NCBI GenBank assembly: GCA_021800035.1 | Contig: JAJYZJ010000010.1 | Coordinates: 1 to 45,331, forward strand | Source of the DNA: an archaeon | Lineage (GTDB): Archaea; Thermoproteota; Thermoprotei_A; Marsarchaeales; Marsarchaeaceae | Length of the DNA: 45,331 nucleotides | Direction: 5' to 3' | Part shown: piece by piece, positions 1 to 8,041 of the stretch | How positions within the stretch are numbered: position 1 is the stretch's first letter | How the letters are laid out: every line of letters starts with the position of its first letter | Made by a program: the position numbers and the translations under genes | Notes under the pieces: model-generated | The model's database searches: none | Told to the model about the DNA's origin: nothing | Seen by the model: the letters and a program-made list of their open reading frames with translations, nothing else

Positions 1-58
1 CAGGCTCAGCCCTGAAAGCAAAGCGCAGGACATTGCTACAAGGCTGGGCATTCTCTAG
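1..58 (+). CDS. rpl23: Ribosomal protein L23 (uL23), C-terminal end only
   Basis: Only the last 18 codons are in the window. They read RLSPESKAQDIATRLGIL and end at TAG (56-58). This matches the archaeal L23 C-terminus (LSPE...A.D.A.RLGI.). L23 normally lies directly upstream of L2 in the S10 operon, and L2 begins 37 nt downstream, which agrees. The protein binds 23S rRNA near the polypeptide exit tunnel. The start lies outside the window. Confidence 0.85.
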   Translation, partial: RLSPESKAQDIATRLGIL

Positions 59-95
59 GAGGCATGGGGACGCAGTCAGAGAGTAGTGAGAGAAG

Positions 96-809
96 ATGGG
101 AAAGAGAATACTTCAAAGAAGAGCGGGCAAGGGGACGTCGACCTACAGGAGTCCAACTTGGAAAAGAATTGGCCCCGCGTCATATCCGTCCGATTTGAAT
201 CTGAATCTTGAGGGGACGCTAATTGACCTAGCGCACGACCCCGGCCGTGGGGTACCGCTCGCAGTCATCACGAGTGGCAACGGGAAGTTTAATGTTGTCG
301 CGGCCGATGGCTCTTACTTGGGCCAGAAGATAAAGCTCGGAAAAGGCGCAACACCGGAATCAGGTAACATTCTTCCTCTATCAGAAGTTCCGGACGGAGC
401 AAGAGTGTTCAACGTTGAACTTCGGCCGGGAGACGGAGGCGCACTAGCTAGAACATCAGGTGGCTATTGCACTGTGTTATCTCACACGGAGGCCGGGACA
501 ACGCTCACACTTCCTTCTGGGGCCAGCAAGACGCTATCATCGTTATGCCGCGCTACCATCGGGGTCGCGGCCGCGGGTGGTAGAATGGAGAAACCATTTC
601 TGAACGCTGGCGCAAAGTACAAACTTATGAGAGCCAAACCCACAAAATATCCGAGAGTGAGGGGTGTTGCGATGAACGCGGTGAGTCACCCTCACGGTGG
701 GGGTAACCATCCTTCAGTCAGCCGCTCGACAACCATATCCCGCAGGATGCCCCCGGGTAGAAAGGTCGGGCATATTGCGGCCAGAAGAGCCGGCAGGCGG
801 AAGGGCTAA
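96..809 (+). CDS. rpl2: Ribosomal protein L2 (uL2)
   Basis: L2 is a 50S protein needed for subunit association and peptidyl-transferase centre structure. The 237-residue length is normal for archaeal L2. The N-terminus MGKRILQRRAGKG and the C-terminal motif AMNAVSHPHGGGNH (about residues 190-204, with the conserved functional His) are diagnostic. It starts at ATG in the L23-L2-S19-L22-S3 order of the S10 operon. A TATA-like element directly after its stop codon suggests extra transcription of the genes that follow. Confidence 0.97.
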   Translation: MGKRILQRRAGKGTSTYRSPTWKRIGPASYPSDLNLNLEGTLIDLAHDPGRGVPLAVITSGNGKFNVVAADGSYLGQKIKLGKGATPESGNILPLSEVPDGARVFNVELRPGDGGALARTSGGYCTVLSHTEAGTTLTLPSGASKTLSSLCRATIGVAAAGGRMEKPFLNAGAKYKLMRAKPTKYPRVRGVAMNAVSHPHGGGNHPSVSRSTTISRRMPPGRKVGHIAARRAGRRKG

Positions 810-813
810 ACCC

Positions 814-823
814 CTTTATAACC
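814..823 (+). promoter_or_regulatory. Probable archaeal TATA box upstream of S19
   Basis: The A/T block CTTTATAACC lies just after the L2 stop and 26 nt before the S19 TTG start. The spacing fits transcription starting at or very close to the start codon. It is similar to the TATA box of the tRNA gene in this window (ATATATAACC). Confidence 0.45.
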
Positions 824-848
824 CCGAATCGGAAGTGCCTTCGAGAGA

Positions 849-1259
849 TTGACCGAATCAGAAGCACTGAAGTTTTACTATAAGGGGCACGATTTTACAC
901 AACTATCACAACTGAGCATGGAGGATTTCATGCACATAGTCCCGGCTAGGCAGCGCAGGAGCCTAAAGCGTGGACTAAAGCCCAACCAGACGCCTCTGAT
1001 AGAAAAAATAAGAAAGGCGAAGAAACAGGGCGCCAAATCGGTAAAACTACGGACTCACTCTCGGGACCTAGTTATATTGCCGGAGATGGTGGGTCTCACA
1101 ATTGAAGTGCACAACGGGAAGGAGTTTGTGCCAGTGACGCTGAAGCAGGAGATGGTTGGTCACTATCTTGGAGAGTACGCGATCACATCGAAGAAAGTTG
1201 TGCATGGTGAACCAGGCATGAGGGCTACCAGGTCCAGCATGTACGTTCCCCTCAAGTAG
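849..1259 (+). CDS. rps19: Ribosomal protein S19 (uS19)
   Basis: S19 is a 30S head protein contacting S13 and the A-site tRNA region. The 136-residue product has the archaeal N-terminal extension and the conserved core GRTRSVK-like/[16 protein letters not shown] followed by HYLGEYA. The start is TTG (849-851), since no ATG precedes the conserved region. It sits between L2 and L22 as expected, but an unusual 182-nt gap separates it from L22. Confidence 0.95.
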   Translation: MTESEALKFYYKGHDFTQLSQLSMEDFMHIVPARQRRSLKRGLKPNQTPLIEKIRKAKKQGAKSVKLRTHSRDLVILPEMVGLTIEVHNGKEFVPVTLKQEMVGHYLGEYAITSKKVVHGEPGMRATRSSMYVPLK

Positions 1260-1441
1260 GATAGCTCAGCATCCGAGTGTTGCGGTCCAATCTGCGCAAT
1301 GACTGGAAATCCGGACGTGCTCAGTGACAGCAGATGGACTAGAGACATGCTAGGCTCTCGACTTTAGGGATTTGCACCTCAGCGTTTAATCATAAAGCTT
1401 TTTACTCTTGGCCCAGTAGGCGAAGAGCTTTGGTGTGAAGA
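1260..1441 (+). other. Gap between S19 and L22 (contains a promoter)
   Basis: S19 and L22 are usually adjacent or overlapping in archaea. Here 182 nt separate them. I see no convincing ORF or RNA gene. The last 60 nt hold a strong A/T promoter element (listed separately), so L22 onward probably forms its own transcription unit. Confidence 0.4.
1385..1404 (+). promoter_or_regulatory. Probable promoter for the L22-S3-L29 genes
   Basis: The stretch TTTAATCATAAAGCTTTTTA contains TAAAGCTTTTTA, close to elements in front of L7Ae (TAAAGCTTTAAAA) and S6e (ATAAGCTTTAAAG). It lies about 40 nt before the L22 start. Confidence 0.5.
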
Positions 1442-1915
1442 TTGCCTCAACGCGGATATTCTTTAAGGGATTATGACCCGACTTCAATGGTCCTTGCGAG
1501 TGGCAGGGATGATGCTGTCTCCTTCAAGAAAGCTGTGAATGTTTGCAGGGCAATAAAGGGGCTCAAACTTGAGCAAGCGAAGGAGTTTCTTAAGAAAGTT
1601 ATAGATGAGAAGGCACCTGTCCAGTTCACGAAGTATAGAAGCGGGGTCGCGCACAGGCGGAGTCTCGGAGGACCCGGCGGAGCGGCCGGGAGATATCCTC
1701 GGAAGTCATCTATGGCGGTTTTGAAGGTTCTTGAAAACGCAGAAAATAATGCCTCCATGAAGAATTTTCAGACCAGCTCGTTATTGGTAGTGCACGCCGC
1801 AGCCCAGAAAGCGCGCGTCGTGCCACGTTCATATCCGAGAGCTTTTGGGCGCATGAGCACAAAGCGAAAGATACTCACTCATATCGAAGTTGGCCTTAAA
1901 GAGGTAAGGGAGTAA
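1442..1915 (+). CDS. rpl22: Ribosomal protein L22 (uL22)
   Basis: L22 lines the exit tunnel of the large subunit. The 157-residue protein shows the archaeal L22 pattern: GYSLRDYDP near the N-terminus, KKAVNVCRAIKG, then RSLGGPGGAAGRYPRKS and the C-terminal HIEVGLKEV. The start is TTG at 1442, preceded by a GGTG-type ribosome binding site. S3 follows after 9 nt. Confidence 0.95.
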   Translation: MPQRGYSLRDYDPTSMVLASGRDDAVSFKKAVNVCRAIKGLKLEQAKEFLKKVIDEKAPVQFTKYRSGVAHRRSLGGPGGAAGRYPRKSSMAVLKVLENAENNASMKNFQTSSLLVVHAAAQKARVVPRSYPRAFGRMSTKRKILTHIEVGLKEVRE

Positions 1916-1924
1916 AGTAGTCCG

Positions 1925-2731
1925 ATGGTCGACACCGCAAAGCAGTTTGTGGCCGAGAGTAAAAGAAGATTGATGATAGATGAGCGGCTCGAAACACTTT
2001 ATCGAAAGGCTGGTTATGAACGAGTGTTCATAACTAAGGTTCCTCTTGGTCACCAGATAACAATCTACGCAGAGAAGCCTGGAATTATAATTGGAAAGAA
2101 GGGAGCCTCAATTCGAGACGTGTCTGCACTGCTCGAGCAGGAATACAAGCTTGAGAATCCGCAGATTGAAGTTAGACCGGTCGAAGTTCCCGAACTAAGT
2201 TCCAAAGTAATGGCGTACAGGATGCGGCTCTATCTCGAACGCGGCTTGGCCCACAAGCGAATCGTTTTTTCGACGTTGGATGCGGTGATGCGCGCTGGAG
2301 CCGATGGTACTGAGGTTTCGTTACGTGGTAAGTTTACGACCGAGAGGTCACGATTTGTGAAACTTCGGAAGGGCCAGATACATCAATCCGGTGACCCAGC
2401 AAATTATAACGATGTGGCGGTCACAAACGTGCTGCTCAAGCCAGGAATAATTGGCATTAAGGTCAAGATAGCCAAGCCCGCGGTTTTCAAGCCACAACTG
2501 ACAATTCATGAACCCAACCCTGCGATGCTTTCTGCGCTGCGGAAGGAAAAGGGCCTGACCTTGCCGCCTCAGGAGGGAACAACGAGTGAACCCACAGCTG
2601 AACCCACCGTGCTCCCCTCCGCTGATGCGTCTGAGGGCGTCATTGTGGCTCCCGAGGGAAGGCACTCAGTCGATAGCACTTCGGCTGAACCAGAAGAGCC
2701 ACAAACATACCAGGTAGCTGAACAGAAATGA
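1925..2731 (+). CDS. rps3: Ribosomal protein S3 (uS3)
   Basis: S3 forms part of the mRNA entry channel of the 30S subunit. A KH domain with the GxxG loop is visible at about residues 48-62 (KPGIIIGKKGASIRD). The conserved C-terminal domain follows (RGLAHKRIVF, TERSRFVKLRKGQ, GIIGIKVKI). Residues after about 210 are a disordered tail rich in Pro, Ser, Thr and Glu, which makes the protein 268 residues long. The last four bases overlap the L29 start (ATGA). Confidence 0.96.
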   Translation: MVDTAKQFVAESKRRLMIDERLETLYRKAGYERVFITKVPLGHQITIYAEKPGIIIGKKGASIRDVSALLEQEYKLENPQIEVRPVEVPELSSKVMAYRMRLYLERGLAHKRIVFSTLDAVMRAGADGTEVSLRGKFTTERSRFVKLRKGQIHQSGDPANYNDVAVTNVLLKPGIIGIKVKIAKPAVFKPQLTIHEPNPAMLSALRKEKGLTLPPQEGTTSEPTAEPTVLPSADASEGVIVAPEGRHSVDSTSAEPEEPQTYQVAEQK

Positions 2732-3096
2732 CTCTAAAATCTTCAGAACTTCAGGGTATGTCACTGCCTGAACTGCAGGAAAAGTTGTCAGAGTTAAAAT
2801 CGAACGTATTCAGAGCCCGGGCCGAAATAGTGACCAAGGGAGGCTCGAAGAATACGAAGCTAATTGGAACAATCAAGTCCGACATCGCGCGCATGATGGA
2901 CGCTATAAGCACTAAGAGAAGACTTGAGGGCCAGAACGTGAGCGCAAAGGTGACTAGAAAGGAAGTTACAGTAGACGCGGGTGGGAAGGACATTGAAAAG
3001 GAGAAGAGGAAATCACCTAAAAAGACCCAAAAGCGCGCTCCTGTCAAAGGGACGAGAAAGACCAAGTCAACCAAACCGACCAAGTCAACCGATTGA
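2728..3096 (+). CDS. rpl29: Ribosomal protein L29 (uL29) with long basic tail
   Basis: The first ~70 residues are the helical L29 hairpin (LQEKLSELKSNVFRARAE, then NTKLIGTIKSDIARM). L29 sits at the exit tunnel rim. Family members are usually about 65-70 residues. This one is 122, with a Lys/Thr/Ser-rich tail ending in near-repeats of TKPTKST. It is translationally coupled to S3 through an ATGA overlap. The genes normally placed after L29 in many archaea (SUI1 or Rpp29) are absent. Confidence 0.88.
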   Translation: MTLKSSELQGMSLPELQEKLSELKSNVFRARAEIVTKGGSKNTKLIGTIKSDIARMMDAISTKRRLEGQNVSAKVTRKEVTVDAGGKDIEKEKRKSPKKTQKRAPVKGTRKTKSTKPTKSTD

Positions 3097-3108
3097 CAAG
3101 CGCAGATC

Positions 3109-3204
3109 ATGCTTCGAGACCAGAAATTAATCGCTAACCCTAAAAGGACGCGAAATGAATTTTGCAGGTTCAAAGATAGTACGCTATCCTCATCTGGAGA
3201 ATGA
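3109..3204 (+). CDS. Doubtful small ORF between L29 and S17
   Basis: A 31-codon ATG ORF fills the L29-S17 gap. Its TGA overlaps the S17 start codon (ATGA at 3201-3204), the arrangement used by coupled genes in this cluster. The peptide (starting MLRDQKLIANPKRTRNEF) is not recognised. In many archaea this slot holds RNase P subunit Rpp29, so it could be a decayed remnant or chance. No Shine-Dalgarno is visible. Confidence 0.2.
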   Translation: MLRDQKLIANPKRTRNEFCRFKDSTLSSSGE

Positions 3205-3551
3205 ACATATTGTCAGCAAAGAGCGTGGGAATCACAGGTTTCGCTGTCCCTACTAGGACGTGTTCGGAGGAGAAATGCCCCTTTCATGGATCTCTACGGG
3301 TGCGGGGCTATGTACTGAGCTCAACGCTTGTTCAAATGCGGTCCAGGTCGACGGTGGTAGTGGAAAATCAATATACTTTCTTTAACAAAAAATACCAGAG
3401 GCACGAAAGGCGGAGGTCACGAATCCATGCGCATCTTCCTCAATGTGTTGATGTTGCTGAAGGAGACGTCGTAGTTGTAGGAGAAACTAGACACATAGCA
3501 AAATCAGTTTCTTTCGTGGTCCTGGGCAGGAGAGTGGGCGAGAGTGGTTAA
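3201..3551 (+). CDS. rps17: Ribosomal protein S17 (uS17)
   Basis: S17 is a primary 16S rRNA binder with an OB fold. The 116-residue product has the archaeal signature CSEEKCPFHGSLRVRG near residues 21-36 and the basic KKYQRHERRRSRIHAH segment, followed by VAEGDVVVVGETR. ATG start at 3201. The L14 gene begins inside its last codons (GTG at 3544). Confidence 0.95.
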   Translation: MNILSAKSVGITGFAVPTRTCSEEKCPFHGSLRVRGYVLSSTLVQMRSRSTVVVENQYTFFNKKYQRHERRRSRIHAHLPQCVDVAEGDVVVVGETRHIAKSVSFVVLGRRVGESG

Positions 3552-3969
3552 GCGAGGCGGCAGGAGTACAAGCATCACATACAGACCGAACATAAGTCGC
3601 GGTCTCCCGAATGAAGCTGAAATGATTTGTGCCGATAATACTGGGGCAAAGCTTCTGCAAATGGTTATGCTTACAGGGTTCAAAGGTAGGTCGAGAAGAA
3701 TTCCTGCGGCCTCAGTTGGAGACATCATAATTGCGGCGGTAAAAAGAGGTAGCCCGCAGATGCGTAAGCAAATAGTAAGAGCAGTAGTTGTTCGCCAAAG
3801 AATGCCTTACAGGCGACCAGAGGGGGTTAGAGTGCAGTTTCAGGACAACGCAGCTGTAATCGTGACGCCGGAAGGGGATCTGAAGGGGACCGAGGTGCGA
3901 GGTCCCGTAGCAAAGGAAGCGGTTGACCGTTTTCCGAAGCTCGGAAGCCTTGCGAGCATGGTGGTCTGA
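3544..3969 (+). CDS. rpl14: Ribosomal protein L14 (uL14)
   Basis: L14 is a beta-barrel protein of the 50S subunit interface. The 141-residue sequence has the conserved ADNTGAK motif (about residue 30), the SVGDIIIAAVKRG segment and the C-terminal GPVAKEAVDRFPKLGSLA. The GTG start overlaps the end of S17 by 8 nt, indicating coupled translation. L24 follows after 11 nt. Confidence 0.96.
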   Translation: MVKRGGRSTSITYRPNISRGLPNEAEMICADNTGAKLLQMVMLTGFKGRSRRIPAASVGDIIIAAVKRGSPQMRKQIVRAVVVRQRMPYRRPEGVRVQFQDNAAVIVTPEGDLKGTEVRGPVAKEAVDRFPKLGSLASMVV

Positions 3970-3980
3970 GGGGTCCAAAA

Positions 3981-4583
3981 ATGGCACATTCTTCGACGGA
4001 ATACCGGAACTTGGCTAGGAACTGGCACAACCGAGCAAAGCTCATGGCTGCGCCTCTTACAAAGGCACTGAGGGGGAGGTTCAAGGTACGATCGATCGCG
4101 GTCAAGGCGGGCGACAGCGTGAAGGTGGTGGCGGGTGGCTACAAGAACCGTTCGGGAAAGGTGTCGAGAGTTGACACCAGGCGCTCGCTGGTATTTATAG
4201 AGGGAATTACTGAAAAGGGTGAAAAGGGAAAAATGAAGATGGCGGGCATTTCTGTAGAGAATCTTCAAATCACGAAGCTAGATCTTCATGATAAGCACAG
4301 GAGGACAGTGCTCGAAAGGCGCGGGGCCTCAGTTTCGAGTATCGAAGCAGCTGAACGAGAGCAGGAGGAGGAAGAGAAACAAGAGGAGGAAAAAGAGGAC
4401 GAGAACAAGGTTAGCAGTGCTGACGGCGAGCCTGAAAAGGAAGGCTCAGGGTCGTCTAAAGATGCTGCAGAAGCGGCAGAAGCTCCCGGTTCTGCCCATG
4501 AAACTGGAGAAGCCCCGGCAGTAGAACCTAGCGCGCAGGATGATACCTCACAAGCTGTGGAGAATACGAAGGAGGAGAGCTGA
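3981..4583 (+). CDS. rpl24: Ribosomal protein L24 (uL24) with acidic tail
   Basis: L24 helps start 50S assembly. The N-terminal ~110 residues are a normal archaeal L24 with a KOW motif (GDSVKVVAGGYKNRSGKVS, about residues 38-56). From about residue 115 a low-complexity tail rich in Glu, Ala and Ser extends the protein to 200 residues, against roughly 120 in most archaea. The S4e gene starts 2 nt after the stop. Confidence 0.93.
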   Translation: MAHSSTEYRNLARNWHNRAKLMAAPLTKALRGRFKVRSIAVKAGDSVKVVAGGYKNRSGKVSRVDTRRSLVFIEGITEKGEKGKMKMAGISVENLQITKLDLHDKHRRTVLERRGASVSSIEAAEREQEEEEKQEEEKEDENKVSSADGEPEKEGSGSSKDAAEAAEAPGSAHETGEAPAVEPSAQDDTSQAVENTKEES

Positions 4584-4585
4584 AA

Positions 4586-5356
4586 TTGGGTAATAGAGGC
4601 GGAACTCGTGCGGTCAAGAGATATGCGGCTCCATCTGAGTGGCCTGTTCTCAGAAAAGGTTACAAATGGACAGTCAAGCCTGCACCCGGTCCTCACGCTG
4701 AATCAGACTGTTTGCCCCTGCTCCTAGTACTCAGAGACTTGCTAAAGCTCGTACAGAGCACACATGAACTTGAGGCGGTAATTCACGAGGGGAAGGTTGC
4801 TGTGAACGGGAGGCCTGCTACTGGGCCAGATCAAGGAGTTGGAGTCATGGACATTCTGAGCTTGCCGCAAAACGAGATGTATTATCGCATCCTGCCTTCC
4901 AGTCATTCATACGTTGCGCAGCCTATTAACTGGAGGGAGGAAAACTTCAGACTCCTTCGTCTCGAAGATAGGACGAGCGTTGCTGGAGGGAAAATGCAGT
5001 TTAATCTCTCGGGTGGCGTGAATATTCTGCTAAGCGATCAGGAGGCAGCATCCGTGAAGGCAGCCACATTGGATACACTACTCACTGATGAGAAGGGGTT
5101 AAAGATCAAAGACCATATCCAGCTTGCGCAGGATTCTTACGTGCTCGTAGTAAAGGGCAGGAATCGAGGAGAACACGGTAAGCTTGCTGCAGTAGTGCCC
5201 TCCTTCAAGCGTCGAGATTCACTTGTCAGAATAAAGACCAATTATGGAGAAACAATTGAGACAGTTCTAAACTATGTGTATGCGATAGGAAAGAGCTCTC
5301 CAAATATAGCTCTTCCCAACGAATCTGAGGTGATACAAACTGCAAAGTCAGGCTGA
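4586..5356 (+). CDS. rps4e: Ribosomal protein S4e (eS4)
   Basis: An archaeal/eukaryotic-specific 30S protein of 256 residues. It has the typical N-terminus with RYAAPSEWPVLRK, an S4-like RNA-binding region (about 45-95, GKVAVNGRPAT) and a KOW-type segment near the C-terminus (VLVVKGRNRGEHGKLAAVV). The start is TTG at 4586, 2 nt downstream of L24. L5 follows after 4 nt. Confidence 0.95.
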   Translation: MGNRGGTRAVKRYAAPSEWPVLRKGYKWTVKPAPGPHAESDCLPLLLVLRDLLKLVQSTHELEAVIHEGKVAVNGRPATGPDQGVGVMDILSLPQNEMYYRILPSSHSYVAQPINWREENFRLLRLEDRTSVAGGKMQFNLSGGVNILLSDQEAASVKAATLDTLLTDEKGLKIKDHIQLAQDSYVLVVKGRNRGEHGKLAAVVPSFKRRDSLVRIKTNYGETIETVLNYVYAIGKSSPNIALPNESEVIQTAKSG

Positions 5357-5360
5357 AGTT

Positions 5361-5909
5361 ATGACGGACACGGAAGGACGACCCCTTTCCAAAGGAAGCA
5401 AGCCCAACATCATGCGAGAAATCCGAATTGAAAAGGTAGTTGTCAATATTGGTGCAGGGGAAGGGGGAGACAGGCTGAATAAGGCGCGAACCATTCTAAA
5501 GAGAATTACATCGGCAGAACCAGTGCTAACGAAGGCTCGCAAGACCATACGGGAATTGAATGTACGTGAGAGGGAAGAAATTGGAACAAAAGTTACACTC
5601 AGAGGAGGGGCAGCCGAGACTCTACTCCGTGGGGCATTTGCAGCAGTGAATAATACGATAAAGGAGTCCAGCTTCGATAGAGCGGGAAACATCAGTTTCG
5701 GCATAAGTGAATATATCTTTTTGCCAGGGGTAAAGTATGACCCTGAACTTGGAATATTCGGCCTCGATGTCTGTCTTCGGCTAGCTAGGCCTGGTCTGAG
5801 AGTTACTCGACGCAAGATCAGGCCAGGAAGAGTACCTAGGCGACATCTTGTAACTCCCGAGGAAGGGGCGCAATTCTTACGGGAGCGGTTTGGGGTCAGG
5901 GTGGTTTGA
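5361..5909 (+). CDS. rpl5: Ribosomal protein L5 (uL5)
   Basis: L5 binds 5S rRNA in the central protuberance. The 182-residue sequence contains [24 protein letters not shown] and the C-terminal [19 protein letters not shown] typical of archaeal L5. ATG at 5361. It lies between S4e and S14, the standard archaeal spc-operon order. Confidence 0.95.
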   Translation: MTDTEGRPLSKGSKPNIMREIRIEKVVVNIGAGEGGDRLNKARTILKRITSAEPVLTKARKTIRELNVREREEIGTKVTLRGGAAETLLRGAFAAVNNTIKESSFDRAGNISFGISEYIFLPGVKYDPELGIFGLDVCLRLARPGLRVTRRKIRPGRVPRRHLVTPEEGAQFLRERFGVRVV

Positions 5910-5914
5910 TTCTT

Positions 5915-6079
5915 ATGGTTAAGACTCCAGCTCGGAAAACACGAAAATTCGGCAAGGGAGCATATCGGTGCGTTCGATGCGGTGGTCAGGGCAATCTGAT
6001 AAGAAGCTACGGGTTAAGCTTTTGCCGTCAGTGCTTTAGAGAGGTCGCCCCCAAACTCGGGTTCAAGAAATATAGTTAG
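5915..6079 (+). CDS. rps14: Ribosomal protein S14 (uS14), zinc type
   Basis: A 54-codon gene from ATG 5915 to TAG 6077-6079. The protein has two zinc-binding CxxC pairs (Cys19/Cys22 and Cys37/Cys40) with [17 protein letters not shown] between and after them, and ends LGFKKYS, all typical of archaeal S14. It lies 5 nt after L5 and 9 nt before S8, its usual place. S14 belongs to the 30S head near the decoding region. Confidence 0.96.
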   Translation: MVKTPARKTRKFGKGAYRCVRCGGQGNLIRSYGLSFCRQCFREVAPKLGFKKYS

Positions 6080-6088
6080 TGCAATCTT

Positions 6089-6481
6089 ATGCCAACTCAG
6101 AATTTGCTCGCGACAATAATGAATACAATAAAACTTTCCGAAAGGAGAGGCAAAAAGACATGTTTTATCGATGGCTCGTCAAAGTTTGCGGGTTCAGTAT
6201 TGAATGTCATGCAGAGATCTGGCTATATCGGAGAATACGAGTATATAGATAACGGGCGAGGCGGTAATCTGCGCATACAGCTACTCGGGCGGGTCAACGA
6301 GTGCGGGATCATAGTGCCTCGGGTCAGCGTATCCCCGAGACGCATCGAGAGACTGGCGGCGAAGTACCTCCCGTCAAAGGACATCGGCGTTCTAATTGTC
6401 TCGACCTCTCAGGGAGCGATGTCTCATATCGAAGCGCGAAACAAGGACGCCGGTGGCGTGGCAGTGGCTTTTATCTATTAA
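6089..6481 (+). CDS. rps8: Ribosomal protein S8 (uS8)
   Basis: S8 binds the central domain of 16S rRNA. The 130-residue length matches archaeal S8. Visible signatures are the N-terminal LLATIMNTIKLSERRGKK, the YIDNGRGGNLRIQLLG segment and the C-terminal IVSTSQGAMSHIEARNK (STSxG motif). ATG start; L6 starts one base after the stop codon. Confidence 0.96.
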   Translation: MPTQNLLATIMNTIKLSERRGKKTCFIDGSSKFAGSVLNVMQRSGYIGEYEYIDNGRGGNLRIQLLGRVNECGIIVPRVSVSPRRIERLAAKYLPSKDIGVLIVSTSQGAMSHIEARNKDAGGVAVAFIY

Positions 6482-6482
6482 G

Positions 6483-7031
6483 TTGGTCATCAAATTGAAT
6501 TTTCCCTTTATAGAGCGAAAACTTGAACTGCCGAAGGGAGTTTCGGCAGAGATAGATGGTAAGATCGTCAGAATGACAGGCCTCAAAGGGTCGCTCACTC
6601 GTGACTTTGGTCATACGCCGGTAGAAGTCACGAAGGAGGGGGATACCGTACTAGTTATCACGGCACGGAACCTAAAAAGAAGCGAGCTCTCTATCGTAGG
6701 GACAGTGCAGGCGCATCTCAGAAACATGGCTAAGGGCGTGACCACTGGTCATGTCTACAGGTTGAAGATGGCGTACGCACATTTCCCAATGAACGTAAAG
6801 GTAGTAAATGATACAACAATGATAGAGAATTTTATTGGCGAGAGGGCACCGAGGCGCGCACACGTCCAAGGAGGAGTAGAGGTAAGGGTGGACGGGGATG
6901 ACATCGTAGTTAGTGGGGTGGATAAGGAGAATGTTTCACAGACAGCCGCTAACATTCAGCGTGCAACTAGAATTCGGGCATACGATAGGCGGGTATTCTC
7001 AGATGGGATTTTTGTTTATCAAAAGGAGTGA
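6483..7031 (+). CDS. rpl6: Ribosomal protein L6 (uL6)
   Basis: L6 sits near the GTPase-associated centre of the 50S subunit. I place the start at TTG 6483, one base after the S8 stop, because conserved sequence (ERKLELPKGVSAEIDG) begins shortly after. A longer in-frame reading would lie inside S8. This gives 182 residues, the usual archaeal size. Two homologous L6 domains are present, including RAPRRAHVQGGVEV. Confidence 0.93.
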   Translation: MVIKLNFPFIERKLELPKGVSAEIDGKIVRMTGLKGSLTRDFGHTPVEVTKEGDTVLVITARNLKRSELSIVGTVQAHLRNMAKGVTTGHVYRLKMAYAHFPMNVKVVNDTTMIENFIGERAPRRAHVQGGVEVRVDGDDIVVSGVDKENVSQTAANIQRATRIRAYDRRVFSDGIFVYQKE

Positions 7032-7038
7032 GCATGAA

Positions 7039-7599
7039 TTGAGTCAAGACAGGAGGAAAAGACAAAGGGCGGTCGCAAGGGCTCGGTCTAAAGCGAGGTC
7101 GAGTCTTCCCGCTTTTCCAAGACCATATCATTGGGTTCGGGTCAAGCTTGGTGATTCTTGGCGTAGACCAAAAGGAATCGACAACAAACTGAGGCATGCG
7201 TTCAAGGGTTACCCTGCGACTGTAAACATTGGGCGTCGAACCCCAAAAAGTATTCGTGGGATTCATCCTTCGGGACTGTTGCCTGTGCTTGTTACTAACC
7301 AGAAGGAGCTTGTCGGATTGGATCCTAGCGTCAACTGTATAATTCTATCAAGTAAGCTTGGTTCTTTGCGTTTTTCTCAGATAGAAGCCGTGGCCACTGA
7401 GAGAGGGTTCTTGGTGGTCAATGCGGCACAAAAGACCGAGGGAGGTTCTGGGCAACAGCCAGAGAATGCGGCACCTTCTGTTGGCCCAGCAAGCTCAGAA
7501 GACGAGGAGAAGGCAGGAGAAACACCGGAGCCAGCTGCCACTGTAAGTGCAGAAAGTTCAGAGGATTTGAAAGCCTCGCTGGAGGCGAAGGATGCATGA
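7039..7599 (+). CDS. rpl32e: Ribosomal protein L32e (eL32) with acidic tail
   Basis: The conserved core includes FPRPYHWVRVKLGDSWRRPK, GIDNKLRHAFKGYPATVNIG and IHPSGLLPVLVTN. I chose TTG 7039 as start because AAAGGAG lies about 10 nt upstream (7022-7028). The resulting product is 186 residues. After about residue 135 the protein continues as a Glu/Ala/Ser-rich acidic tail, longer than most archaeal L32e. It overlaps L19e by 4 nt (ATGA). Confidence 0.92.
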   Translation: MSQDRRKRQRAVARARSKARSSLPAFPRPYHWVRVKLGDSWRRPKGIDNKLRHAFKGYPATVNIGRRTPKSIRGIHPSGLLPVLVTNQKELVGLDPSVNCIILSSKLGSLRFSQIEAVATERGFLVVNAAQKTEGGSGQQPENAAPSVGPASSEDEEKAGETPEPAATVSAESSEDLKASLEAKDA

Positions 7600-8039
7600 C
7601 TGACCTTACGATGCAACGACGGCTTGCCGCTTCGATCCTGGGAGTCGGGAAGTCGCGTATCCACATAGCTCCGGACCATATCGATGATGCATCTCAAGCC
7701 ATTACAAGAGACGACGTACGCACACTCGTTAATATGGGGATAATTGACATACGCCCTCCATCCACTCCATCTAGGGGAAGGAAGAGGGTGATGCGCCTGA
7801 AGAAATCAAGGGGTAAGAGAAAGGGTCAAGGCTCTAGGAAAGGTGGTCGACAGGTGAGAAGGCAGGAAAAAGACGCATGGGTAAGGCGCGTTCGAAAGCA
7901 GCGTGGCTTTCTAGCCGAACAACGCGCCTCGGGTAAACTGGACGGCGAACAGTACAGAGAGATATATCTAAAGTCCAAGGGAGGGGTGTTTCCCACATTG
8001 TCTGCCCTCAAGAATTACATAGAGAAGCAGGTGAAATAA
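7596..8039 (+). CDS. rpl19e: Ribosomal protein L19e (eL19)
   Basis: An archaeal/eukaryotic large-subunit protein of 147 residues. Signatures: LQRRLAASILGVGKSRI-like N-terminus, the basic GRKRVMRLKKSRGKRKG linker with GQGSRKG, and the C-terminal YREIYLKSKGGVFPT helix. ATG start inside the ATGA overlap with L32e. L18 follows 2 nt after its stop. Confidence 0.95.
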   Translation: MTDLTMQRRLAASILGVGKSRIHIAPDHIDDASQAITRDDVRTLVNMGIIDIRPPSTPSRGRKRVMRLKKSRGKRKGQGSRKGGRQVRRQEKDAWVRRVRKQRGFLAEQRASGKLDGEQYREIYLKSKGGVFPTLSALKNYIEKQVK

Positions 8040-8041
8040 AA

